Source: Nanohaloarchaea archaeon PL-Br10_U2g27 (GTDB lineage: Archaea; Nanohalarchaeota; Nanosalinia; Nanosalinales; Nanosalinaceae). From it: DNA of 7,969 bases. The translations under genes were made by a program, and so were the position numbers. This document shows positions 1 through 6,542 of the stretch, one piece after another (position 1 is the first letter of the stretch; each line of letters begins with the position of its first letter). Below the pieces are notes generated by a model that was given only the letters and a program-made list of their open reading frames with translations, searched no databases and was not told the DNA's origin. The stretch covers positions 1 to 7,969 of the forward strand of contig LKMX01000030.1 in assembly GCA_001564035.1 (NCBI GenBank), in the 5' to 3' direction.

Positions 1-2
1 AA

Positions 3-917
3 GTATGGGAGGTAATACCTCCAAGGCCTATAGAATCGCGACACTACCGATGCGACAAAGAATTCGTCCTTGAACCTTTGAAACAGATGATCGTAGACGA
101 TAAAGTCTACGGGTTAATTGTAGCCGACAAAAACAGCGCAGCAATAGGATTTCTACAGGGAAACTCGGTAAAAACAGTGCAGACGCTTTCCTCAAACGTT
201 CCGGGCAAAACTAAGGCAGGAGGCCAGTCCGCTCAGAGATTCGAAAGATTCAGGAAAGAAATGTACCAGACATTTATGAGAGAGATCTCGGACAAAGCCA
301 AACAGGCCTTTCTGCCCAAAAAAAGAGAGGAAAAACTTTTAGGCGTTATAGTTGGAGGCCCAGGCTTCACAAAGGACAAGCTGATAGAAGACAACTACCT
401 ACATCAAGAAATCCAAGAAAAAATAGTTGCAAAAGAATCAACCAACTACTCAGGAGAAGAGGCCTTAGAAGAACTAGTCAAAAAAGCAGAGGACGCCATA
501 GAAGACTCACAAGTAATCAAAGAGAAGAAATTAGTCACAGAGTTCTTTGAGAACCTGAAAAAAGAGAACGGCAAATCCGAATACGGCCCCGAACAAGTCA
601 AAAAAGCCTTAGACATGGGAGCGGTAGAAACTGTATTGATATCAGAATCTACAGAACTCTACTACGCAGAATTTGAATCTGAGTCTGGTGAGACAAAACA
701 TATTTTTGAAACAAAAGCCGAGATACCGGAAAACATGGAAACAGACACAGGAGAGGAAATGGAGCTCAAAAAGATAGCTGATATAGTCGACGCATTCGGA
801 GAAACAGCAGAGGAAATGAGCTCAGGCCTAGAAATAATAGGAAACGACCACGAGGAAGGAAGACGACTCGAAAACTTCGGGGGAGTCGCAGCAATCCTAC
901 GATACCGGATTAGATAA
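3..917 (+). CDS. prf1: Peptide chain release factor aRF1, 5'-truncated by window edge
   Basis: This is the archaeal class I translation termination factor, which reads all three stop codons in the ribosomal A site and triggers peptidyl-tRNA hydrolysis. The open frame enters from the left edge, so the TTG at 78 is internal: the codons before it already encode release-factor sequence (a Val-Ile-Pro-Pro segment, then Tyr-His-Arg-Cys-Asp and Leu-Glu-Pro-Leu). 304 residues are visible. Family members are roughly 400-420 residues, so about 100 N-terminal residues, including the stop-codon-reading NIKS domain, lie outside. The catalytic GGQ is encoded at 219-227 within a Lys-Thr-Lys-Ala-Gly-Gly-Gln-Ser-Ala-Gln-Arg-Phe context. 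The C-terminal domain ends with the typical Asn-Phe-Gly-Gly-Val-Ala-Ala-Ile-Leu-Arg-Tyr segment. The gene ends 40 bases before sufB, which has its own promoter-like box, so co-transcription is not required. Identification is by recognised motifs. Confidence 0.96.
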   Translation, partial: VWEVIPPRPIESRHYRCDKEFVLEPLKQMIVDDKVYGLIVADKNSAAIGFLQGNSVKTVQTLSSNVPGKTKAGGQSAQRFERFRKEMYQTFMREISDKAKQAFLPKKREEKLLGVIVGGPGFTKDKLIEDNYLHQEIQEKIVAKESTNYSGEEALEELVKKAEDAIEDSQVIKEKKLVTEFFENLKKENGKSEYGPEQVKKALDMGAVETVLISESTELYYAEFESESGETKHIFETKAEIPENMETDTGEEMELKKIADIVDAFGETAEEMSSGLEIIGNDHEEGRRLENFGGVAAILRYRIR

Positions 918-927
918 ATGTACCACA

Positions 928-935
928 TTTTAAAG
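928..935 (+). promoter_or_regulatory. TATA-like box for sufB (leaderless)
   Basis: TTTTAAAG is centred about 26 bases before the sufB ATG at 958, in the short gap after prf1. That spacing puts the expected transcription start at or next to the start codon. No Shine-Dalgarno-like sequence precedes the ATG, which fits a leaderless mRNA as is common in archaea. No clear BRE was recognised. The promoter is inferred from position and sequence only. Confidence 0.55.
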
Positions 936-957
936 CTTCAACTTCTACTGCATAGAC

Positions 958-2358
958 ATGACGGAGGAAAAAATTGAGAAAAACCAAGAACGGTTCGAAC
1001 ACAAAGTAGACACAAAAGAAGCCTACAACGCTGGAAAAGGCCTGACAGAGGAACTGATTAAGGCAATATCTGAGGACAAAAACGAGCCAGAATGGATGAC
1101 AAAGAGAAGATTAAAAGCATTCAGACACTTCGAGAAAAGACCTATGCCCAACTGGGGCCCAGACCTCTCAGGCCTAGACTTTGAAGAAATCACACACTAC
1201 CTAAGACCTGATGCCAAACAAAGCGATGACTGGGAAGAAGTACCGGACGAAATAAGAGAAACATTCGACAAGTTAGGTATTCCAGAGGCAGAAAAAGAAG
1301 CACTATCTGGAGTTGGAGCGCAGTTTGAATCGCAAGTCGTTTACCAAAATATGAAGGATGAATGGGAAAAGAAAGGCGTCATTTTCTGTGATATGGACAA
1401 GGCGGTCCAAGAACACCCTGAGCTTGTAAAAGAGTACTTTATGACTAAGTGCGTTCCAGCACAGGACAACAAATTTGCAGCACTGCACGGAGCAGTATGG
1501 AGCGGAGGCAGCTTTGTCTACGTACCTGAAGACGTAGAAGTCGAAATACCTGTACAGGCCTACTTCAGAATGAACTCAAAAGGAATGGGACAGTTCGAAC
1601 ACACACTGATAATCGCAGAGCCCGGCAGCAAAGTCCATTACATCGAAGGATGCAGCGCACCAATGTACACACGCAACAACCTTCACGCAGGATGCGTAGA
1701 AGTGTTTGTAAAAGAAGACGCTCACGTACAGTACTCAACAGTACAGAACTGGAGCAAAAACACATACAACCTCAACACAAAAAGAGCTAAAGTACAGTCA
1801 GAAGGAGTAATGGAATGGATCTCCGGAAGCATGGGAAGCAAAGTAACAATGCTCTACCCATCATCACACCTAAACGGAGAAGGCGCAAGAGCCAACCACA
1901 TAACAATAGGATTCGCAGGAGACGGCCAAGACATCGACACAGGAGCAAAAATCGTGCACAACGCACCAAACACAAAATCAACAATAGAAAGCAAATCAAT
2001 CTCACAAGGAACCGGTAGAACAAATTACAGAGGCCTAATAAGAATACCTCAAGGAAGCCACGGAAGCAAAACATCAATTGAATGCGACGCACTTATGTTC
2101 AGCAAAGAAGCCACCAGCGATACAGAGCCATACATCGAAATCAAAGAAGACGACGTAGAAATGGCGCACGAAGCCACAGTCGGAAGAATCGGCGACGAAG
2201 AAATCCACTACCTCATGAGCAGAGGCCTAGAAGAGGAAGAAGCCAAAGAAATGATCGTAAGAGGATTCATCGAACCAATCGCCAAAGAACTCCCAATGGA
2301 GTACGCAGTCGAACTAAATCGCTTAATCCAGCTTGAAATGGAGGGAAGCCTAGGATGA
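958..2358 (+). CDS. sufB: SufB, Fe-S cluster assembly scaffold subunit
   Basis: SufB is the cluster-building subunit of the cytosolic SufBC2D complex, where sulfide and iron are assembled before transfer to apoproteins. The 466-residue length is normal. The right-handed beta-helix core is recognisable, including the conserved Glu-Gly-Cys-Ser-Ala-Pro-Met-Tyr block at residues 230-237 and the Asn-Leu-His-Ala-Gly-Cys block at 241-246. Cys376 (in Glu-Cys-Asp-Ala-Leu) and Glu405 (in Ala-His-Glu-Ala-Thr) match the essential Cys405 and Glu434 of E. coli SufB and are the same 29 residues apart. The C-terminal helical SufC-binding segment (from Ser-Arg-Gly-Leu at 421) is intact. No Shine-Dalgarno precedes the ATG, and a TATA-like box 26 bases upstream suggests leaderless expression. 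sufD follows closely and is probably co-transcribed. Unlike the usual sufCB or sufBC pairing, sufC is about 3.3 kb downstream. Confidence 0.97.
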   Translation: MTEEKIEKNQERFEHKVDTKEAYNAGKGLTEELIKAISEDKNEPEWMTKRRLKAFRHFEKRPMPNWGPDLSGLDFEEITHYLRPDAKQSDDWEEVPDEIRETFDKLGIPEAEKEALSGVGAQFESQVVYQNMKDEWEKKGVIFCDMDKAVQEHPELVKEYFMTKCVPAQDNKFAALHGAVWSGGSFVYVPEDVEVEIPVQAYFRMNSKGMGQFEHTLIIAEPGSKVHYIEGCSAPMYTRNNLHAGCVEVFVKEDAHVQYSTVQNWSKNTYNLNTKRAKVQSEGVMEWISGSMGSKVTMLYPSSHLNGEGARANHITIGFAGDGQDIDTGAKIVHNAPNTKSTIESKSISQGTGRTNYRGLIRIPQGSHGSKTSIECDALMFSKEATSDTEPYIEIKEDDVEMAHEATVGRIGDEEIHYLMSRGLEEEEAKEMIVRGFIEPIAKELPMEYAVELNRLIQLEMEGSLG

Positions 2359-2388
2359 AAAACCTTGATACCCAGACTTTACAGCTAC

Positions 2389-2394
2389 GAGGAG
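2389..2394 (+). promoter_or_regulatory. Ribosome binding site deciding the sufD start
   Basis: GAGGAG ends 6 bases before the ATG at 2401, matching the archaeal anti-Shine-Dalgarno end of 16S rRNA. It favours the ATG over an in-frame TTG at 2365, which has no such sequence. It also suggests sufD is an internal cistron read from the sufB transcript. Confidence 0.7.
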
Positions 2395-2400
2395 ATAACC

Positions 2401-3486
2401 ATGAACTTTAAACAGAAACAAGAAAAGGCCTCGAAATTATTCGAAGAACTTGAAGCCCCTGAAAGCATCAGAACGCCTGGAAGAACATGGACCCGTTACC
2501 CAGAAACAGAACTAAGAAAATCTGACGCTGCTCCTGAAGTCGAGATAAACACGGAAGGAGACGTCAAAGTCTATACTGGTAGCGAGGCCTTTGAGAAAGC
2601 AGGAGAAAAGTTCATGGATGCAGTGAAACATGATGAAAACAAACTTACGGCGCTACACGCCTATAAAGTAAACTCAATGATCTACGTAGAAGCATCTGGA
2701 AAATCAAGACTAGAAATCGCTTACTCAGGCCGCACAGACGCCCACACACACCTAATTATTCAGGCGGATGACATGACACAACTGTCAGTAAACGAAGAAT
2801 TCAGAACGAAAGGCGAACTACAGACCTCCATAAACGAATTCTACACCGGCAAAAACTCCGAAATAGAATACGGAGCAATAGAGGCATCAAAAACAGATTT
2901 ACGATACTCAGTAAGGAAAGCAGTGGTAGAAAGAGACTCTCACGTAAACTGGCTTAACGGTATATTCGAAGGCCAGCTCTCAAGAACAAGAATAGACACA
3001 GTACTGAAAGGAGACAACTCCTCAACAGACAAAACAGGAGTATGGTACCCGACGAACAAACAACACTTCGACATCTCATTAAAGACATACCACATAGGAG
3101 AAAACACGAAATGCGACATGGACTCCAGAGCAGTAGTCGACGACAAATCAAGATCGCTTTATGAAGGCCTGCAACAAGTCGAAAAAACCGCTGAAAGCAC
3201 GAAAAGCTTTCAAGACCAAGAAGCCCTTCTATTATCCGATAAAGCAGAAGCCGATGCATCGCCAAAACTAATGATTGAAAACCCGGACGTAGAAGCAAGC
3301 CACGCGGCAGCCGCAGGAAACATACAAGACGAAAAAAAGCACTACCTAGAAAGCAGAGGCCTCACAGATAAAGCAGCCGAACGCCTAGTAGTAAAAGGCT
3401 ACTTCGAACCAGTCATGGAGAGCATCGACAACCCAAGACTAAAGAAAAAAATCAGGGAAGAAGTCCAAAAGAAGATACAACGATAA
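2401..3486 (+). CDS. sufD: SufD, Fe-S cluster assembly subunit
   Basis: SufD is the paralogue of SufB that pairs with it through the beta-helix and binds one SufC; it is needed for iron entry into the forming cluster. The chosen ATG gives 361 residues, preceded by a good ribosome binding site; an upstream in-frame TTG at 2365 would add 12 residues. The N-terminal helical part (1-40) is followed by the beta-helix core. The diagnostic C-terminal stretch is present: Pro-Lys-Leu-Met-Ile-Glu-Asn-Pro-Asp-Val at 288-297, then Glu-Ala-Ser-His, where His301 matches the functional His360 of E. coli SufD. The SufC-binding tail starts with Glu-Ser-Arg-Gly-Leu at 317-321. The gene starts 42 bases after sufB ends and is followed by a 65-base gap with a T-rich stretch. 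It could be called only SufB/SufD family by weak searches, but position and the His301 context support SufD. Confidence 0.93.
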   Translation: MNFKQKQEKASKLFEELEAPESIRTPGRTWTRYPETELRKSDAAPEVEINTEGDVKVYTGSEAFEKAGEKFMDAVKHDENKLTALHAYKVNSMIYVEASGKSRLEIAYSGRTDAHTHLIIQADDMTQLSVNEEFRTKGELQTSINEFYTGKNSEIEYGAIEASKTDLRYSVRKAVVERDSHVNWLNGIFEGQLSRTRIDTVLKGDNSSTDKTGVWYPTNKQHFDISLKTYHIGENTKCDMDSRAVVDDKSRSLYEGLQQVEKTAESTKSFQDQEALLLSDKAEADASPKLMIENPDVEASHAAAAGNIQDEKKHYLESRGLTDKAAERLVVKGYFEPVMESIDNPRLKKKIREEVQKKIQR

Positions 3487-3500
3487 AAGGTTCTTCGTCC

Positions 3501-3518
3501 TCCTTCCTTTGGTTTTCC
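3501..3518 (+). terminator. Pyrimidine/T-rich stretch after sufD, possible archaeal terminator
   Basis: A run of T and C with TTT and TTTT clusters begins 15 bases after the sufD stop codon, and no stem-loop is apparent. Archaeal RNA polymerase can terminate at U-rich stretches without hairpins. The next gene, sufS, has its own TATA-like box just downstream. Termination may be partial. Confidence 0.3.
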
Positions 3519-3520
3519 AA

Positions 3521-3529
3521 CTAAAAAAG
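3521..3529 (+). promoter_or_regulatory. TATA-like box for sufS (leaderless)
   Basis: CTAAAAAAG is centred about 27 bases before the sufS ATG at 3552, the same geometry as for sufB. No Shine-Dalgarno precedes that ATG, consistent with a transcript starting at the initiation codon. Confidence 0.5.
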
Positions 3530-3551
3530 ATTCCGCGACTAAACCCTAGAT

Positions 3552-4730
3552 ATGAACCCAGAAAAAATCAAGGAAGACTTCCCCATATTTGAGGAGAGGC
3601 CTAAGCTAACATATCTGGACAACGCAGCGACAAGCCAGAAACCCAGGCAAGTAATAGAAGCAGTCGCCGAGTTCTACAGCCGGAATAACTCTAACACTGG
3701 TAGAGGCCTCTACAAACTAGCGAACGATGCATCACAGGCCTACGAAGAATCACGAAAAACAATCGCAGAGTTCATAAACGCAGAAAAAAAGGAGATAGTT
3801 TTCGTCAGGAATACGACAGAAGCCCAGAACCTATTGGCATCAACCCTGAAATTTGAGGGAGACATCGTGCTCTCCGAGATGGCGCATCACTCAGAACAGC
3901 TACCATGGCGCAGAAAAGCCAAAAATGAAAACAAAGAAATCGACTACCTCCACACCTCAAACGGCAAAATATCTCTAGAAAATGTCAAAGAAAAGATCAA
4001 TGAAGACACAGGCCTAGTAGCAATATCCCATATATCAAATGTTTTTGGAGCAGAAAACCCTGTGAAAAAAATTGTAGAAATAGCTCATGAACACGATGCA
4101 TTAGTAGTTCTTGACTGTGCACAGTCCGCGCCACACATTCCAATAAACGTAAAGCAGCTTAAAGCAGATTTCATAACATTCTCAGGCCACAAAATGATGG
4201 GGCCTACAGGAATCGGAGTCCTCTACGGCAGAAAAGCTCTTTTAGAAGACATGAAACCTTACCAAGTAGGAGGAGGAATGGTCGGCTCAGTAACCAAAAA
4301 CAACGTCAAATACTCAAAACCGCCTCACAAATTCGAAGCCGGCACACAAAACATAGCCGGAGCCATAGGCCTTGAAGCTGCTGTAAACTACCTACAAGAC
4401 TTAGGCCTAGAAAAAGTAAAAACACATGACAAACAAGTATCGCAGAAAATAAGAGAAAACCTAAACAAAATTGAAGAAGTAGAACTGCTATCTCCAAACT
4501 CATCCATACTGGTATCGTTCAAAGTCCGTGGCGCCCATCCGCACGACGTTGCAGAGATACTTGGACAGAACCAAGTCGCTGTGAGAGCGGGGAACCACTG
4601 CGCACAACCACTGCATGAGGAACTAGATATGAACGGCACAGTAAGGGCATCACCCTATGCTTACAATACAGAAAGTGATGCTGAAAAACTTGCGGAAGCA
4701 GTTAAAGAAGCAGCTAAACTCTTCAATTAA
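3552..4730 (+). CDS. sufS: SufS, PLP-dependent cysteine desulfurase
   Basis: SufS converts L-cysteine to L-alanine and holds the sulfur as a persulfide that feeds the SUF machinery. The 392-residue length is normal for the group II (SufS/CsdA) class. Visible motifs, in order: Tyr-Leu-Asp-Asn-Ala-Ala-Thr-Ser-Gln at 21-29; Ala-His-His-Ser-Glu at 111-115 (ring-stacking His region); Leu-Asp-Cys-Ala-Gln-Ser at 187-192, with Asp188 for the PLP ring nitrogen; Ser-Gly-His-Lys at 211-214, with Lys214 as Schiff-base lysine; Arg-Ala-Gly-Asn-His-Cys-Ala-Gln-Pro at 345-353, with Cys350 as persulfide cysteine; and Arg-Ala-Ser-Pro-Tyr near the C-terminus. The direct His-Cys-Ala-Gln context is the SufS type, not the long flexible loop of IscS/NifS. 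The likely sulfur acceptor is the IscU-like protein encoded 20 bases downstream. Confidence 0.97.
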   Translation: MNPEKIKEDFPIFEERPKLTYLDNAATSQKPRQVIEAVAEFYSRNNSNTGRGLYKLANDASQAYEESRKTIAEFINAEKKEIVFVRNTTEAQNLLASTLKFEGDIVLSEMAHHSEQLPWRRKAKNENKEIDYLHTSNGKISLENVKEKINEDTGLVAISHISNVFGAENPVKKIVEIAHEHDALVVLDCAQSAPHIPINVKQLKADFITFSGHKMMGPTGIGVLYGRKALLEDMKPYQVGGGMVGSVTKNNVKYSKPPHKFEAGTQNIAGAIGLEAAVNYLQDLGLEKVKTHDKQVSQKIRENLNKIEEVELLSPNSSILVSFKVRGAHPHDVAEILGQNQVAVRAGNHCAQPLHEELDMNGTVRASPYAYNTESDAEKLAEAVKEAAKLFN

Positions 4731-4750
4731 ACAAAAAAATTAGAGTCAAG

Positions 4751-5140
4751 GTGAAAACTATTTACAGGGATGAGATACTAGACCTCTACAGAAACCCTAG
4801 AAACACAGGAAAAATACCTGAACCAGACGTAAAACAGGATGGAGAAAACCCTAGCTGCGGCGACAAACTCAAGATATATGCTCAAATAAAGGAAAACGAG
4901 ATCAAAAAAGTAAAGCACGACACAGACGCATGCGCAATATGCACAGCCGCAACAAGCATTCTAACAGAAGAAACCACAGGCCTCAAAACCAGAGAAGTAC
5001 AGAATCTTGACACCGACTGGATGGTTGAAAAACTAGGCATAGAAATATCGCCTATGAGAATGAAATGCGCCGTCCTAGGCCTAAAAACCCTTCAAAAAGG
5101 CCTAGAAAAACACGAGGAACAAACAGATGAAACAGCTTAA
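4751..5140 (+). CDS. sufU: SufU/IscU-family sulfur acceptor or scaffold
   Basis: This small cytosolic protein (129 residues) belongs to the IscU/SufU fold and should either accept persulfide sulfur from SufS or carry a nascent cluster. The metal/sulfur ligands are conserved: Cys36 and Asp38 (Asn-Pro-Ser-Cys-Gly-Asp), Cys61 (Asp-Ala-Cys-Ala-Ile-Cys) and Cys106 (Arg-Met-Lys-Cys-Ala-Val-Leu). An extra Cys64 lies close to Cys61. It mixes features of two subfamilies. Cys61 and Cys106 are 45 residues apart, as in IscU and without the roughly 20-residue insertion of bacterial SufU. Yet Lys105 stands where IscU has His, and the IscU LPPVK chaperone motif is absent, both as in SufU. The start is GTG, fitting the family N-terminus (Asp-Glu-Ile-Leu-Asp-Leu-Tyr-Arg-Asn-Pro-Arg-Asn). 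No clear Shine-Dalgarno is seen, only a weak A/T box around 4724-4731. The symbol is given for pathway context; iscU-like is equally fair. Confidence 0.85.
   Translation: MKTIYRDEILDLYRNPRNTGKIPEPDVKQDGENPSCGDKLKIYAQIKENEIKKVKHDTDACAICTAATSILTEETTGLKTREVQNLDTDWMVEKLGIEISPMRMKCAVLGLKTLQKGLEKHEEQTDETA
5114..5117 (+). promoter_or_regulatory. Ribosome binding site for the Nudix gene, inside sufU
   Basis: GAGG lies 9 bases before the ATG at 5127 and within the last codons of sufU. With the 14-base overlap of the two reading frames, this points to translational coupling of the Nudix gene to sufU. Confidence 0.5.
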
Positions 5141-5654
5141 ATACTGCTGGAGATGCGGAACAAAACTTATCACACGAAAATACGAAGGCCGCCAAAGATA
5201 CTACTGCACGCGATGCGAAGAATTTGTGTACCGCAACTCAGTGCCAGTAGCAGGAGTATTCGTAGTCAAAGACGAAGAAGTATTACTGATCAAAAGAGGA
5301 GGAACACCCAACAAAGGCCTCTGGAGCTATCCTGCAGGATACCTAGAGTACGATGAAAAACCTGAGACAGGCGCGGTCAGAGAACTAAAAGAAGAGACAG
5401 GCCTAAAAGCACCAGAGAAAGAGTTGAAACTAGTTGCCACGATACACTTAGAGCACCCTGATAAATACGTTGTTGGAAACGCCTATGCGGTAAGCTCAGA
5501 GCATGTTGATGGAGAAGTAAGGCCTGGTGATGATGCATTAGATGCTCGCTTCTGGGAAATTGAAGAGATGAACGATAACATCGAACAGATAGAGTCTGAG
5601 AAAATTGTCGGCGCTGCAAGAAAAGCAATACAACTGGTAAAGGATTCTAATTAA
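5127..5654 (+). CDS. Zinc-ribbon Nudix hydrolase
   Basis: Nudix enzymes cleave nucleoside diphosphates linked to another moiety (for example ADP-ribose, NADH, FAD or nucleotide sugars) with Mg2+ or Mn2+. This 175-residue protein has an N-terminal zinc ribbon with Cys7-x2-Cys10 and Cys27-x2-Cys30. A complete Nudix box follows at 71-93: Gly71, Glu77, Arg85-Glu86, Glu89-Glu90, Gly92, exactly fitting Gly-x5-Glu-x7-Arg-Glu-x2-Glu-Glu-x-Gly. The zinc ribbon plus Nudix layout resembles NudC-type and some archaeal ADP-ribose or NADH pyrophosphatase-like proteins, but the protein is too short for full NudC and the substrate cannot be read from sequence. It overlaps sufU by 14 bases and lies 25 bases before sufC, so it is embedded in the suf cluster. 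A role tied to SUF (for example removing a damaged nucleotide or flavin cofactor) is only inference. Confidence 0.9.
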   Translation: MKQLKYCWRCGTKLITRKYEGRQRYYCTRCEEFVYRNSVPVAGVFVVKDEEVLLIKRGGTPNKGLWSYPAGYLEYDEKPETGAVRELKEETGLKAPEKELKLVATIHLEHPDKYVVGNAYAVSSEHVDGEVRPGDDALDARFWEIEEMNDNIEQIESEKIVGAARKAIQLVKDSN

Positions 5655-5658
5655 GAAA
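5651..5658 (+). promoter_or_regulatory. TATA-like box for sufC (leaderless)
   Basis: TTAAGAAA is centred about 26 bases before the ATG at 5680, overlapping the Nudix stop codon. The same spacing is seen at sufB and sufS. This supports ATG 5680 over the in-frame GTG at 5665, which would be only about 10 bases from the box. No Shine-Dalgarno is visible. Confidence 0.4.
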
Positions 5659-5679
5659 CTTTATGTGCAAAACAGATTC

Positions 5680-6420
5680 ATGAGCCTAGAAGTCAAAGAC
5701 CTTGAAGTATCAGTTGAAGACGAAAAAATCGTAAAAGGAGTAAGTCTAAACGTAAAACCTGGCGAAATACACGCCATAATGGGGCCTAACGGCTCAGGTA
5801 AATCCACGCTCTGCAAGGCCTTAATGGCCAACCCAGAATACAACATAGACTCGGGTAAAATCATCCTAGACGGAGAAGAAATAACCGAGGACGAAACAGA
5901 CGAACGAGCAAGAAAAGGCCTCTTCCTAGGATTCCAGTATCCAGCAGAAATCTCAGGTATTTCAGTAGCAGAATTCTTGAGAGAAGCATTAAACGCAAAA
6001 AGAGAGGAACAAGGAAAAGAACCTGTTAAAACATCCGAATTCAGAGAAATCGTCAACGACGCACTAGACATGCTTGAAATGGACGAAGAATACGCCCGCA
6101 GATACCTCAACAAAGGATTCTCAGGTGGAGAAAAAAAGAGAAACGAAATCCTTCAACTAGCAGTACTACAGCCAAAATACGTCGTACTGGACGAAATCGA
6201 TTCAGGCCTCGACATCGACGCACTCAAAGTAGTGGCGGACGGAATCAACAACCTAGCCACAGACGAAAGAGGGTTCCTCATGATCACACACTACCAACGC
6301 ATACTCGACTACGTACAACCCGATCACGTACACGTAATGGTGGATGGAGAAATAGTCGAAAGCGGAGGCCCTGAAATGGCTGAAAAACTTGAAGCCGAAG
6401 GATACGAATGGGCAAAATAA
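5680..6420 (+). CDS. sufC: SufC, ABC-type ATPase of the SUF complex
   Basis: SufC is a soluble ABC ATPase whose dimerisation on SufB and SufD drives the conformational change needed for cluster assembly. The ATG start gives 246 residues, the normal length, and the usual beginning Met-Ser-Leu-Glu-Val-Lys-Asp-Leu. Motifs: Walker A Gly-Pro-Asn-Gly-Ser-Gly-Lys-Ser-Thr at 35-43; Q-loop Gln86 in Gly-Phe-Gln-Tyr-Pro; signature Phe-Ser-Gly-Gly-Glu-Lys-Lys-Arg at 147-154; Walker B ending Leu-Asp-Glu with Asp171 and Glu172; D-loop Ser-Gly-Leu-Asp at 175-178; H-loop His204 in Ile-Thr-His-Tyr-Gln. The signature and the Tyr-Gln after the H-loop are SufC-specific rather than transporter-like, and no permease is nearby. 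It is placed apart from sufB and sufD, behind a Nudix gene, with a possible own promoter. A longer GTG-initiated form (from 5665, five extra residues) is possible but less likely. Confidence 0.97.
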   Translation: MSLEVKDLEVSVEDEKIVKGVSLNVKPGEIHAIMGPNGSGKSTLCKALMANPEYNIDSGKIILDGEEITEDETDERARKGLFLGFQYPAEISGISVAEFLREALNAKREEQGKEPVKTSEFREIVNDALDMLEMDEEYARRYLNKGFSGGEKKRNEILQLAVLQPKYVVLDEIDSGLDIDALKVVADGINNLATDERGFLMITHYQRILDYVQPDHVHVMVDGEIVESGGPEMAEKLEAEGYEWAK

Positions 6421-6492
6421 ACGCCCAAAAAACTCCTCCTCAATTAATTGCTGAAGCTTAAAAAGAAATCGCTGATAAACTGCAATAAAGGC

Positions 6493-6500
6493 CTTTTTAT
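6493..6500 (+). promoter_or_regulatory. Possible TATA-like box for the MBL-fold gene
   Basis: TTTTTATC would place a transcription start near 6520-6525, leaving a short 5' leader of about 26-30 bases that contains the Shine-Dalgarno sequence. An alternative A/T box at 6525-6532 would give a nearly leaderless start but would waste the strong ribosome binding site. Weak evidence. Confidence 0.3.
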
Positions 6501-6534
6501 CATTTGTCTCGGTAACTGGTAAACATTAAGTTTA

Positions 6535-6542
6535 GGGAGGGG
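6535..6542 (+). promoter_or_regulatory. Strong ribosome binding site for the TTG-started MBL-fold gene
   Basis: GGGAGGGG ends 8 bases before the TTG at 6551. It supports TTG as the real start, as does the family-like N-terminus directly after it. It contrasts with the SD-less starts of sufB, sufS and sufC. Confidence 0.65.

Noticed and set aside
78..80. TTG as the start of the release factor gene
   Set aside because: The same frame is open to the left edge and the residues before the TTG are typical aRF1 sequence, so the gene is truncated by the window rather than starting here.
1565..2336. Overlapping open frames inside sufB, two on the + strand and others on the - strand
   Set aside because: They have low-complexity Arg- or Leu-rich products caused by the A-rich, T-poor codons of sufB. 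They are shadows of the real gene.
2365..2367. TTG as the start of sufD
   Set aside because: It has no Shine-Dalgarno, whereas the ATG at 2401 has GAGGAG at good spacing and gives a normal SufD N-terminus.
5665..5667. GTG as the start of sufC
   Set aside because: The ATG at 5680 gives the family-typical N-terminus and a sensible distance from the TATA-like box; the GTG would be too close to it.
5661..6113. 150-codon - strand open frame opposite sufC
   Set aside because: The product is Ser-rich with no recognisable domain, and SufC on the + strand has every ABC motif. It is a complementary-strand shadow.
6487..6497. AAAGGCCTTT plus T run as a hairpin terminator
   Set aside because: The palindrome has no loop, so it cannot form a useful RNA stem. 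The T run might still work as a hairpin-free archaeal terminator. The core is one of the dispersed AGGCCT copies.
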